Source of the DNA: MED-G105 sp039814575
Lineage (GTDB): Bacteria > Pseudomonadota > Alphaproteobacteria > Caulobacterales > Parvularculaceae
Direction of reading: 5' to 3'
NCBI GenBank assembly: GCA_039814575.1
Contig: JBCCAY010000008.1
Coordinates: 92,226 to 156,225 of the forward strand
DNA length: 64,000 bases
This document shows, in pieces, positions 45,501-53,148 of this stretch (the first letter of the stretch is position 1; every line of letters starts with the position of its first letter). The notes under the pieces were generated by a model. That model worked only from the letters and a program-made list of their open reading frames with translations. It did no database searches and was not told the DNA's origin. The translations under genes were made by a program, and so were the position numbers.

Positions 45501-45631
45501 AGGCGGCCGGCCTCGCCAGCGGGCTCGCGGGCGGATTAGGCGGCGGCGAGCGCACGCGCCTTGACCAAGAAATCGCCGCCTGGTCGCCGCTGGCGCGCGA
45601 CCCCGAAGCAAATGAACGGCCTGGCGCCTAA
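42566..45631 (+). CDS. PodJ-like polarity protein with C-terminal Sel1 repeats
   Basis: A 1021-residue protein. The N-terminus WSVKGIERDAREAAKDAARREGLTVGEWL matches the PodJ/PodJ-like start. Residues about 55-330 are coiled coil. Residues about 330-770 are an acidic Ala/Asp/Gln-rich disordered region, including a GAQDNAQD-type repeated stretch. One membrane segment (LTAALGGAIVLSTAALVFSM) lies at about 770-790, and the periplasmic end has three Sel1-like repeats (LGEFYKLGQLVDADARQARTWY and so on). Unlike Caulobacter PodJ I see no peptidoglycan-binding domain at the end. It probably marks a cell pole and recruits polar proteins. It is the first gene of a rightward group, but a 137-base gap follows. 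Confidence 0.83.
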   Translation: MKSTAPWSVKGIERDAREAAKDAARREGLTVGEWLNRTIYTAGEDDIDSAAAGSRLKDLATALGHLSQRLAENEQKHDDVVSGLAKATSAAAERLERLENAAKGGVLAADPKTAQAQAQQTAAISRLEQAIGQVALQFNAAQKNTAARMGKSEQALVQLAHRVAAANEAASTASDGGSNAAQNGALAERLASADARLDALESQGETGDPAFVENTEKKLRVLGDEIKRSGDQIRALENSIQSLGQHIEAAERRSAVGVEKVGETIVALREELQAGRQAQDDSAANDVASELAALGEKTEARIGALQEAFQSVIDRLDRLSDGDETAAASVDAALADLNAEAPVARTNASTPSTSDPIKTFSSSEDAAPTAAPNTAERSTDMQEHNAGDEHAALLADVQAVFGLSDDAQDGAQNGAQDNAQDRAQSQTTSNEQQASADPTASQASNEATSFPAPAVTNAATTSADSAAGEDDDIDDIMAELDALGFGGDAASASDTPAAEPAQAQASDQTDMADDPLSAGFDDDISAAPTARDEDPLQSDPLDADTGAFSDDGFDEDANAATDIGLGAQSLGDAGLDLNITLPGAGADAQTTTSDLPAPNDGDATAGAADIVARAAASDGDNGQASASGGQSADDNQHAGDQQKARRRLSPRQRAILQEKIRRKRLAAARAARATENADLNSDADLGDLDTHGTSSADPLASDQGDERRSLLQTGRSLLGGGGRDKSAPSASSHNDDATNEDAADATAGVAGLANLNAITSRPLTAALGGAIVLSTAALVFSMRDYFFTNDPAAPVSASAAPAVDAPTEPASSAVTLDEQTTIENTPSLAPRDLFLTAMTALSTASTPETEATALEQLQQAAALGHPPAQLQLGEFYKLGQLVDADARQARTWYQRAANGGNVLAMHRLGVMAARGEGGAVDLETSITWFEKAANLGLVDSQYNLGATFHPTGDGSASGFQDRAKAYYWYSIAAANGDEQAAGLASGLAGGLGGGERTRLDQEIAAWSPLARDPEANERPGA

Positions 45632-45768
45632 GGACCGCGCCTGCCGCCGCCGCACCGACAAGAAACGCTGACGAACCATTATCGAAACGCTATAGTTTTG
45701 ATGATAGTGAGATTTCAATGGCGTAACGGGACGCGGAGCGGCCGACATATACGGTGGCGCAGGTGGCG

Positions 45769-46242
45769 ATGGCGCAAAAAGATGAACTTACAAATCTCGG
45801 CCTTTTAGGCGTCGCGCCGTTCGCGCTCGGCGCCGTCGTCGCGTGGTTGTCGCCCGCAATTTTGCCGTGGAGCATCGGCGCGGCGGCGAACCAAATCACG
45901 CTCGTCTACGGCGCGGTCATCGCTTCTTACATGGCGGGCATGGGCGCCGGCGGATTGGTGGCCGCAGGCAATGAACGTCGCGCGCCGCTCCTGCCGGGAA
46001 TGATGGCGGCGCTCCTCGCCTGGCTCGCCGCCTGGCCTGGGGCGACATTCTTATCCGTCGGCGGATTTTTCCGATACAGCCTGATTATCGTCGTTCTCGC
46101 TTATCTTCTCGTACGCGATTTAACCGCCATTCGCGCCGGCGACTTTCCTAATTGGTATGCGCCCTTGCGCGTTAGACTAACGCTATGGGCGAGCGCTTTT
46201 TTAGCGCTTGCAGGGTTTCGAATGCTCATTGGCGCGTTTTAA
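45769..46242 (+). CDS. DUF3429 family membrane protein
   Basis: About 157 residues with four to five predicted membrane segments (NLGLLGVAPFALGAVVAWL; NQITLVYGAVIASYMAGMGAGG; LLPGMMAALLAWLAAWPGA; YSLIIVVLAYLLV; LTLWASAFLALAGFRM). The layout and the conserved LGLLGxxPF start match DUF3429, whose function is unknown. I chose the ATG encoding MAQKDELT over an upstream GTG at 45754. It ends five bases before the BASS transporter, so they are probably one operon. Confidence 0.85.
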   Translation: MAQKDELTNLGLLGVAPFALGAVVAWLSPAILPWSIGAAANQITLVYGAVIASYMAGMGAGGLVAAGNERRAPLLPGMMAALLAWLAAWPGATFLSVGGFFRYSLIIVVLAYLLVRDLTAIRAGDFPNWYAPLRVRLTLWASAFLALAGFRMLIGAF

Positions 46243-46246
46243 CAGC

Positions 46247-47257
46247 ATGGCGATTGAGCCCGAGCCCCTAAGAAACACGGCCCTACAAAACCTGATTGAC
46301 GGCGCCTCTAACGCCGCCGCCACATCCAACGCTAAATGGACGGCGATCGATCAAATGGCGATCGCCCTTGATGAGACGGGACGCCTCGGCGTCGCCGCGG
46401 CGCTTTTCATCATCATGCTCGGCGTCGCCATGGGATTGCGCCTGCAAGATTTTCGCTTTCTGAAAACCGCGCCGCGTCTTTTTTTCGGCGGCGTCTTTGC
46501 GCAAATCCTCCTCCTACCGCTGGCGACGCTTCTGCTCATTGGCCTCATCAAGCCACCGCCCTCCGTCGCGCTCGGGATGATCGTCGTCGCGGCGTGTCCC
46601 GGCGGCACGTCGTCGAACATGTTGACGCTCTTTGCTCGCGGCGATCTCGCTTACTCGGTGGCGCTCACCGCAACCTCGAGCGCGCTCGCCGCATTCGTCA
46701 CACCGCTCGCCATCGTTTTTTGGTCAGGCCTTTACGCCCCGACCGCCGCGCTCCTTGACCAAATCGACATGGATACGGGCGCATTCGTTTTGCAGACGAC
46801 AGCGCTCCTCGCCGTCCCGCTGGCGATCGGCATGACCTTGCGCGCCCGCGCTGAAGCCTTGGCGTTGCGCCTACGCCGCCCAACAGCCACGATCGGGGCG
46901 AGCCTCCTCGGCCTTGTCATCGCCTACAGCGTGATCGAAAGCTGGTCGCTCTTTTCACAGATCTTGCCGCTCGTGTTCCCAATCGCTGCAGCGCACAACG
47001 CCATCGCCTTGCTTGTCGGCGCCCTCGCCGGCCGCATCGTCGCCGCCCCCGCCGCGGCGCGGCGGACGCTGGTCTTTGAAGTCGGCATCCAAAACTCCGG
47101 CCTCGCCATCGTGATTCTCTTAAGCCAAATGCAAGGGCTCGGCGGGGCTGCGGCGATGGCGGCTGTATGGGGCGTTTGGCATCTCATCGCCGGCGGGCTT
47201 ATCGTTCTGATGTTCCGGGGCATCGACGCTCGCGCCAAAAGCAGCGCCGCCCCTTAA
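46247..47257 (+). CDS. Bile acid:sodium symporter (BASS/SBF) family transporter
   Basis: About 336 residues with nine to ten membrane segments and the family signature VVAACPGGTSSNMLTLFARGDLAYSVALT, which forms part of the sodium-binding crossover region. BASS members move organic anions with sodium. The ATG at 46247 is used; an upstream GTG would overlap the DUF3429 gene. It is followed 30 bases later by an amidohydrolase gene, so it may carry the substrate of that enzyme; this is inference. Confidence 0.92.
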   Translation: MAIEPEPLRNTALQNLIDGASNAAATSNAKWTAIDQMAIALDETGRLGVAAALFIIMLGVAMGLRLQDFRFLKTAPRLFFGGVFAQILLLPLATLLLIGLIKPPPSVALGMIVVAACPGGTSSNMLTLFARGDLAYSVALTATSSALAAFVTPLAIVFWSGLYAPTAALLDQIDMDTGAFVLQTTALLAVPLAIGMTLRARAEALALRLRRPTATIGASLLGLVIAYSVIESWSLFSQILPLVFPIAAAHNAIALLVGALAGRIVAAPAAARRTLVFEVGIQNSGLAIVILLSQMQGLGGAAAMAAVWGVWHLIAGGLIVLMFRGIDARAKSSAAP

Positions 47258-47287
47258 AACAGCAGCGACCATAATGGAGCTGAGGCG

Positions 47288-49057
47288 ATGACGTTCGACC
47301 TGAAAATCACCGACGGCCTCATCTATGACGGCGACGGCGGCGCGCCTTACCGCGCCAATATCGGCGTTAAAGACGGCAAGATCGCAGAAATCGGCGATTG
47401 CTCTGGCGTTTCAAAAGAAACGTTGAACGCCGAAGGCGCGATCCTCGCGCCCGGCTTCATCGATCTGCACACCCATTATGACGGCCAAGTCTCCTGGGAC
47501 GAGGAATTCCGCCCCTCGGTCAATTTCGGCGTCACCACCGCGCTGATGGGCAATTGCGGCGTCGGCTTCGCGCCGGCGCGCCCCGCCGACCATGATCGGC
47601 TTATCCGTCTCATGGAAGGCGTCGAAGACATTCCCGGCACGGCCTTGCACGAAGGCTTGTCCTGGGGCTGGGAGAGTTTTGGGGACTATCTCGACAAAAT
47701 CGAAAGCATTCCGCACACCATCGATTACGCCGTGATGGCTGTGCACGACCCAATCCGCGTCTATGTAATGGGTGAGCGCGCCGTCTGCGGCAAAGAGGCG
47801 ACAGCGGATGATCTCGCCGCTATGTCGGGCGTTCTGAAAGACGCGCTCGACGCGGGCGCCGCCGGGTTCTCGATTGGCCGTACCGACATCCACCGCACGG
47901 CGGACGGCGACTGGACCCCATCGGCGGAAGCCTCCCGCGAAGAGCTCGTGGCGCTCGCCTCGCAAGTTGCCGGCCGTTCACGGAGCGTTTTACAAGGCGT
48001 CAGCGATTTCGATCTGGAGCGTCCCGTAGAGAAAGGCGCGCCGGACCCATTCGATGAAGAGTTCGCGCTTATTGAAGCGTTCGCCCGCGCTGGCGGCGGC
48101 GCGCCTTGTTCAATCTCATTGATGCAGCGCGATTTCGCGCCGAACCAATGGCGGCGCATTCTTGACGAAACCGATCGTTTAAATGCGGACGGCGTTGATT
48201 TCCGCGTACAAGTGGCGCCGCGCGCCATCGGCGTCTTTGTGGGACTCACCTGCACGTTCCACCCAATTATGGCGCAACCGCTCTACCAAACCATCAAAGA
48301 CAAGCCGCTCGACGAGCGCCTGGCGATCATGCGCGATCCCGATTTCAAAAGACGCTGCCTCGCGGATAAGCCGATTAAACTCGCCGGCGCAGGGTCGTCC
48401 GCCCCGCCCATCGCCGACACCTTTATCGGCGCCATCGAACTCGTCGCTAACAAACTCTTTCGCTTAGGCGACCCGCCGAACTACGCTCAAACGGCGGAAG
48501 GCTCCCTTGGCGCAGAAGCCCGCCGCAACGGCATGACCGCCATGGAAAAACTCTATGACGTGTGCCTAGAGCGCGACGGCCGCCAGCTCATCTATTTCCC
48601 CGTTTATAACTATACGGACTTTAACTATGACAATGTCCGCACCATGCTGGAACATCCAAAGGCACTTCTAGGGCTATCCGACGGCGGCGCCCATGTGGGA
48701 ACCATTTGCGACGCGAGTTTCCCGGCCTATCTTCTCTCCTATTGGACGCGCGACCGCGCCGAAGAGAAAATGGCGCTCCCGCGCGCCGTACAAATGCTGT
48801 CCGCGGACGCGGCAGATTATCTGAAACTGTCGGACCGCGGACGCTTGCGAGAAGGCTTACGCGCCGACATCAACGTGATCGATTACGACGCGCTGACGCT
48901 CGGCGCGCCGGAACTCGTGCAAGACCTACCGGCCGGCGGACAACGCCTATTGCAACCCGCGAAAGGGTTTAGAGCGACCTTCGTCGCGGGAGAAAAGGTC
49001 ATCAACGAGGACCGCGTGACAGCAGCGCGGCCCGGGAAACTCGTCCGGTTCAACTGA
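47288..49057 (+). CDS. D-aminoacylase-like amidohydrolase
   Basis: A 589-residue metal-dependent hydrolase of the N-acyl-D-amino-acid deacylase group. The metal-binding HxH is GFIDLHTHYDGQ (His 61 and His 63), followed by MGNCGVGFAPARP. Other typical blocks are a carboxylated-Lys or Cys region, GLSDGGAHVGTICD, and RGRLREGLRADINVID near the end. A GGAG-type site precedes the ATG. Substrates of this broad family cannot be told from sequence. It lies in a tight cluster with a BASS transporter. Confidence 0.9.
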   Translation: MTFDLKITDGLIYDGDGGAPYRANIGVKDGKIAEIGDCSGVSKETLNAEGAILAPGFIDLHTHYDGQVSWDEEFRPSVNFGVTTALMGNCGVGFAPARPADHDRLIRLMEGVEDIPGTALHEGLSWGWESFGDYLDKIESIPHTIDYAVMAVHDPIRVYVMGERAVCGKEATADDLAAMSGVLKDALDAGAAGFSIGRTDIHRTADGDWTPSAEASREELVALASQVAGRSRSVLQGVSDFDLERPVEKGAPDPFDEEFALIEAFARAGGGAPCSISLMQRDFAPNQWRRILDETDRLNADGVDFRVQVAPRAIGVFVGLTCTFHPIMAQPLYQTIKDKPLDERLAIMRDPDFKRRCLADKPIKLAGAGSSAPPIADTFIGAIELVANKLFRLGDPPNYAQTAEGSLGAEARRNGMTAMEKLYDVCLERDGRQLIYFPVYNYTDFNYDNVRTMLEHPKALLGLSDGGAHVGTICDASFPAYLLSYWTRDRAEEKMALPRAVQMLSADAADYLKLSDRGRLREGLRADINVIDYDALTLGAPELVQDLPAGGQRLLQPAKGFRATFVAGEKVINEDRVTAARPGKLVRFN

Positions 49058-49220
49058 TCTCTTTACGGATGACTGGAGCGCCGACTTTAGGAGAGATGCT
49101 TAACGTTAACGCGCGAAACCGGATCACCCCCTGCGACGACGCGTCCTTGAGACGCTGCACCGCACATTGCTATAGTGTTATGATGTCAGCTTTGATCATA
49201 CTTCATCACGGGAGCCATTA

Positions 49221-50024
49221 ATGGCGGAACCGGCTTTGCTTACCACGGTCGATCGATACGGCGTTGCACGCCTTACGTTGAACCGACCGGCGGTGCGCAA
49301 CGCCTTTGATGAAGAGATGATCGCCGGCGTGTGCGATACGATTGGCCGGTTTAACACCGACCCGAATGTGCGCGTCATCGTCATGACCGGCGCGGGCTCG
49401 GCTTTTTGCGCTGGCGCTGATCTCAACATGATGCAGCGCGTCGCGGCTTACTCCGCTGACGAGAATAAAGACGACGCCCGACGCCTTGGCCACATGCTTC
49501 ACTCCATCAATAACGCCGCGAAACCCGTTGTCGCGCTCGTTAATGGTGCAGCGCTCGGCGGCGGCGTCGGTCTAATCGCGGCGTGCGATATCGCCATCGC
49601 TTCAGAAGAGGCGTTTTTCGCCCTTTCGGAAGTGAAGCTGGGGCTCATGCCAGCTGTGATCGGACCTTTTGTCGTCGCCGCCATGGGCGCCCGCGAGGCG
49701 CGGCGATGGCTTCTTACGGGAGAGCGGTTCGACGCCGAAACAGCGCGGCGTTTGGGCCTCGTGCACATGGTGGCAATGCCTGCGCAATTGAACGCGACGC
49801 TGGACGGCGTCCTTGACAATCTTCTGGCCGGCGGTCCGCAAGCGCAACAAGAGATCAAAACACTGATCAACGCCGTGGCTTTTAAAGAGATCAATAAAAG
49901 CATCTTGGAGGAAACGGCGGGGCGGATCGCCAATATTCGTTCCAGCGCCGAAGGCCAAGAGGGCATGGCGGCGTTCTTGGAGAAACGAGTCGCCAATTGG
50001 GTCGTGAAGCGAGACGAAGGGTAA
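49221..50024 (+). CDS. Enoyl-CoA hydratase family, methylglutaconyl-CoA hydratase-like (LiuC)
   Basis: A 267-residue crotonase. The oxyanion-hole segments are CAGADLNMM and NGAALGGGVGLIAACD; the catalytic Glu lies in ALSEVKLGLMPAVI. The spacing of AGADL, the YSADENKDDARRLGHML helix, and the GERFDAETARRLGLVH block are closest to methylglutaconyl-CoA hydratase, an enzyme of leucine/isovalerate breakdown. No other leu-catabolism gene is present here, so the assignment is tentative. A GNAT gene follows 11 bases later. Confidence 0.88.
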   Translation: MAEPALLTTVDRYGVARLTLNRPAVRNAFDEEMIAGVCDTIGRFNTDPNVRVIVMTGAGSAFCAGADLNMMQRVAAYSADENKDDARRLGHMLHSINNAAKPVVALVNGAALGGGVGLIAACDIAIASEEAFFALSEVKLGLMPAVIGPFVVAAMGAREARRWLLTGERFDAETARRLGLVHMVAMPAQLNATLDGVLDNLLAGGPQAQQEIKTLINAVAFKEINKSILEETAGRIANIRSSAEGQEGMAAFLEKRVANWVVKRDEG

Positions 50025-50035
50025 GGCGACGATTA

Positions 50036-50599
50036 ATGTCCGAAGCAATCGCACAAACACCGTTCGCTGATTTCTTTATTCGCCGTTTTACACCGTCTGA
50101 TCGCGACGCCGTGTTAAGCTTGCTCACCGATGCTTTTGAAACGCCAGCCGAAGCGCAGCTAGTCGAATGCCTTGAACAAAAGGACGCCGTCACCGCGGCT
50201 TACGTCGCGCACTCACAGGGCGAAATTATCGGCTATTGCGCTTTTAGTCCGGTCACCGCGGCGCCGACGTTCTCTCGGCAGCACTTATTTGGACATCCCC
50301 TCTTAGGCCTTGCGCCCGTCGCCGTCGCGCCGGAGCATCAAAATCGCGGCGTCGGACATCAATTAGTGAGCGATGCGCTTGGCGACGCGGCTTTGCGTTT
50401 TTCGCCGGCGCTGATCGTCGTATTAGGCGACCCAAGATATTATCAGCGCTTTGGATTTGAACCGGCGTCGAATTGGGGCCTCACCTGGGACGGCGGCGAC
50501 GTCGACGAGGCGTTCCGCGCCATCGCCATCAGCGACATCCCTTGTGATTGCGACCGGAGTGTTTCTTACCACGCGGCGTTTGATATTTTTGGCGATTGA
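50036..50599 (+). CDS. GNAT family N-acetyltransferase
   Basis: About 187 residues with the GNAT acetyl-CoA core: LAPVAVAPEHQNRGVGHQLV (motif A, R/QxxGxG/A) and a YYQRFGFEPA end (motif B). The substrate is unknown; YhbS-like members are close in feel. The ATG at 50036 is preferred over one 13 codons upstream within the hydratase gene. Confidence 0.88.
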   Translation: MSEAIAQTPFADFFIRRFTPSDRDAVLSLLTDAFETPAEAQLVECLEQKDAVTAAYVAHSQGEIIGYCAFSPVTAAPTFSRQHLFGHPLLGLAPVAVAPEHQNRGVGHQLVSDALGDAALRFSPALIVVLGDPRYYQRFGFEPASNWGLTWDGGDVDEAFRAIAISDIPCDCDRSVSYHAAFDIFGD

Positions 50600-51046
50600 A
50601 TTCCGAGGATTGCGTTCAGCGCGCCCTCGAAAGATAGACCGCCCCCAGAGGGGGCGTGAAATCGAAATTAGTTTTCGCGTGGCCGGAGAATACGTCGCAC
50701 TTCGATGTCCGACATCAAATCGCCAGGTTTTACGCCTACTTTTTATTGGAGAATAACTGGCGGGTGTTGCCCCCGGCGTACATGAACCAATTGCTCTTCG
50801 CGCAGCCCGCCTGGACTTGGTCATTCCGTTTTCGGCATTGCGCCGGGTAAAGCCGCTCTTGAGCAGGCCGGCCGACGCTTACGGTTGCGGGCTTTACGCG
50901 TGTGGGCGAACCACGAGAAGACGGTGTCGCATGTTTCTGTGCGCCTTGCGCGAAAACTAGCCAAGGCGTTTACGGGAGTTTCATACCGGTTGAAGAACGA
51001 TCATAGTAAGTTCTTGAGCGAATCAATATTGCGGGGACGAACCACC
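50600..51046. other. Intergenic region with hairpins
   Basis: This 447-base gap lies between the GNAT and transglycosylase genes. It begins with a hairpin CGCCCCC-AGA-GGGGGCG (50640-50656), a strong stem without a T-run. Later GTAAAGCC (50847-50854) pairs with GGCTTTAC (50890-50897). Frames inside are Arg-rich and not protein-like. A structured leader or small RNA is possible, but I have no family match. Confidence 0.45.
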
Positions 51047-52330
51047 ATGACGGCACGGGCAAAGGCGAGGACATTTCGGGAGGCGCTAACATCCACTTTG
51101 CGCGTGGGTCTATTAAGCGCGGCGTCTTTGTTCGCCGCCGGCGCAGCAAGCGCTGAGGCCGCCGAAACAGCAAGCCCCGCCGATTTCGCGAATTGGCTGC
51201 AAGGGTTTAAAGCCGAAGCAGTCGCCGCCGGCGTATTTCCGGCAATCGTTGACGACGCCTTCCAAGGCGTCACCGTCAATCAACGCGTGTTTGAGCTGAA
51301 CGATAATCAGCCGGAATTCTCGAAATCGATTTGGACTTATCTCGACAGCGCCGTCTCAGAAACGCGCGTCGCCAATGGCCTCAAAAACAAAGCCGCGAAT
51401 TCCGGCGCGCTCGCCGCCATCGAAGCGAAGTACGGCGTCGACGCGGAAACAATCGTGGCTATTTGGGGGCTGGAGACCGCCTATGGCGCGGTCATGGGCG
51501 ACCATGACGCGATTCAAGCGCTCGCGACGCTGGCCTGGACCGGCCGGCGGACAAAGTTCGGCCGCTCGCAACTCATCGGCGCTTTAAAGATCATCCAAAA
51601 CGGCTACGCCCCGCGCGAACAACTGCGTGGCTCTTGGGCCGGCGCCATGGGGCAAACGCAGTTTATTCCAACGACCTATCTCAGCTACGCCGTTGACGAA
51701 GACGGCGACGGCCGCCGGGATATTTGGACGAATTTAAACGACGTCTTCGCCTCGACGGCCAATTATCTCTCCGTATCCGGCTATATCGTTGATGCGCCCT
51801 GGGGAGTTGAAATTACACTACCGGCTGATTTTGACTATTCCGAAGCAGCGCCGAAGCGAAAACGCGCGCTCGCCGAATGGGCTGCGGCCGGCGTCAGCGG
51901 CGCGCGCGGCGATCTTATCGGCGCTTATGACCCGAACATGCGGGGACGGATTATCGTTCCCGCCGGCGCGCAAGGACCGGCGTTTCTCGTGTTCGAGAAT
52001 TTCGAAGCAATTCTGAAATATAACCGCTCGACATCCTATGGCCTAGCCGTCGGCATGTTGTCAGACCATGTGGCCGGGCGCCCTGCCGGCGTCGTCAAAG
52101 ACTGGCCGCGCTCCGACCGCGCGCTAGCCTTGTCGGAACGCAAAGCCCTACAACAAGCGCTCGCCGATCAGGGGTTTAACCCCGGCCCACCAGACGGCGT
52201 TATCGGCGCCAACACCAAGCGCGCCTTACGCGACTGGCAACGGGCCAACGGTCATCCGGCGGACGGCTACGCCTCGGCGGACACATTGCTGAAAGTGACC
52301 GCCCGCCAAGCCGGTCAAACAGCGCAATAA
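51047..52330 (+). CDS. MltB-type lytic murein transglycosylase with peptidoglycan-binding domain
   Basis: About 427 residues with a signal peptide (ending GAASAEA). It has the MltB transglycosylase domain (VAIWGLETAYGAVMGDHDAIQALATLAW, with catalytic Glu in LETAYG; RGSWAGAMGQTQFIPTTYL) and a C-terminal PG_binding_1 domain (LQQALADQGFNPGPPDGVIGANTKRALRDWQ). It cleaves glycan strands forming 1,6-anhydromuramic ends. The ATG at 51047 with GGGGA upstream is preferred over a GTG-like start 54 codons earlier. Confidence 0.95.
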   Translation: MTARAKARTFREALTSTLRVGLLSAASLFAAGAASAEAAETASPADFANWLQGFKAEAVAAGVFPAIVDDAFQGVTVNQRVFELNDNQPEFSKSIWTYLDSAVSETRVANGLKNKAANSGALAAIEAKYGVDAETIVAIWGLETAYGAVMGDHDAIQALATLAWTGRRTKFGRSQLIGALKIIQNGYAPREQLRGSWAGAMGQTQFIPTTYLSYAVDEDGDGRRDIWTNLNDVFASTANYLSVSGYIVDAPWGVEITLPADFDYSEAAPKRKRALAEWAAAGVSGARGDLIGAYDPNMRGRIIVPAGAQGPAFLVFENFEAILKYNRSTSYGLAVGMLSDHVAGRPAGVVKDWPRSDRALALSERKALQQALADQGFNPGPPDGVIGANTKRALRDWQRANGHPADGYASADTLLKVTARQAGQTAQ

Positions 52331-52444
52331 TCGTTTCGATAGCAATATCCCATCGTTTCCTGGCGTGACCGATCATCAAATCTATCGGTCAACAGGAATC
52401 ATGCACTTTTATGATAAAATGTCGCAGAAAACGCTCGGCCAAGC

Positions 52445-52474
52445 TTGCTGCGTCGCACAATATCGCATATGCGA
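52445..52474. promoter_or_regulatory. Candidate PhaR-type operator upstream of the phasin gene
   Basis: TTGCTGCGTCGCACAA (52445-52460) is an imperfect palindrome with TGC/GCA arms, matching the general TGC-N-GCA form of PhaR/AniA sites. It is followed by the perfect palindrome TCGCATATGCGA (52463-52474). It sits about 100 bases before the phasin start, where PhaR acts in other alphaproteobacteria. Confidence 0.45.
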
Positions 52475-52571
52475 ACGGCGGCTGATCGTCGGAACAGGCG
52501 GCGGCCGATGTCTTGAGACACCACAACTAATCAAAACGCTTTTTTTGAAACGCCTAAGTTAGGAACATCCT

Positions 52572-53120
52572 ATGGCCACCGCCCCTAAGAAAGCCGCTCC
52601 CGCAGGCGCAGCGAAGCCCGCAGCAGCCAAGCCCGCCGCCGCCGACAAGCCTGCCGGCGCCGCAAACGGCGACCTCGGTGAAAGCGCGTTCGCCTTCTCG
52701 AACGCCGCCCGCGATCAGTACGACACGCTCCTCAAGTCTTTTAACGACAACGCCGAAGACGCGCACGAACGCGCCCACGAGATCTTCGAAGCCGCCCGTG
52801 AGAGCTTCGAGACGGCCCAGTCCCGTTTCCAAGAAGTCGGCGCCGAAGCCATGGAAGCAGCGCGCCAAGACATGGCCGACGCGGTTGATTTCGCCAGCGA
52901 ACTCTCGCGCACCAAAACCGTGGCGGAAGCCATGGAAGTGCAGCGCGATTACTGGTCGCGCTTCTTCGAAACGAACATGGAGCGCACCCGCACCATGACG
53001 CAAACCACCGCCGACGCCCTGCGTGACAGCGTTGAGCCGATGAACCGCTCGGTCACGACGGCGTTCTCCAATGCGCAAATGCCGGCGTTCACGGCGTTTT
53101 TTCCGTTCGCCTCTAAATAA
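52572..53120 (+). CDS. Phasin family protein
   Basis: A 182-residue protein with an Ala/Pro/Lys-rich N-terminus (residues 1-30) and then a helical amphipathic domain (FAFSNAARDQYDTLLKSFNDNAEDAHERAHEIFEAARESFETAQSR) typical of phasins (PHB granule-coating or granule-associated proteins). It binds the surface of polyhydroxyalkanoate granules, which implies PHA storage in this organism, though no PHA synthase is in the window. Confidence 0.92.
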   Translation: MATAPKKAAPAGAAKPAAAKPAAADKPAGAANGDLGESAFAFSNAARDQYDTLLKSFNDNAEDAHERAHEIFEAARESFETAQSRFQEVGAEAMEAARQDMADAVDFASELSRTKTVAEAMEVQRDYWSRFFETNMERTRTMTQTTADALRDSVEPMNRSVTTAFSNAQMPAFTAFFPFASK

Positions 53121-53148
53121 GTCCGCCAGCCGGTCTTATAAGGGCTGA

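Noticed and set aside
50423..50824. Leftward 133-codon frame overlapping the GNAT gene end
   Set aside because: Arg-rich shadow of the GNAT coding sequence and the following hairpin region; no homology evident.
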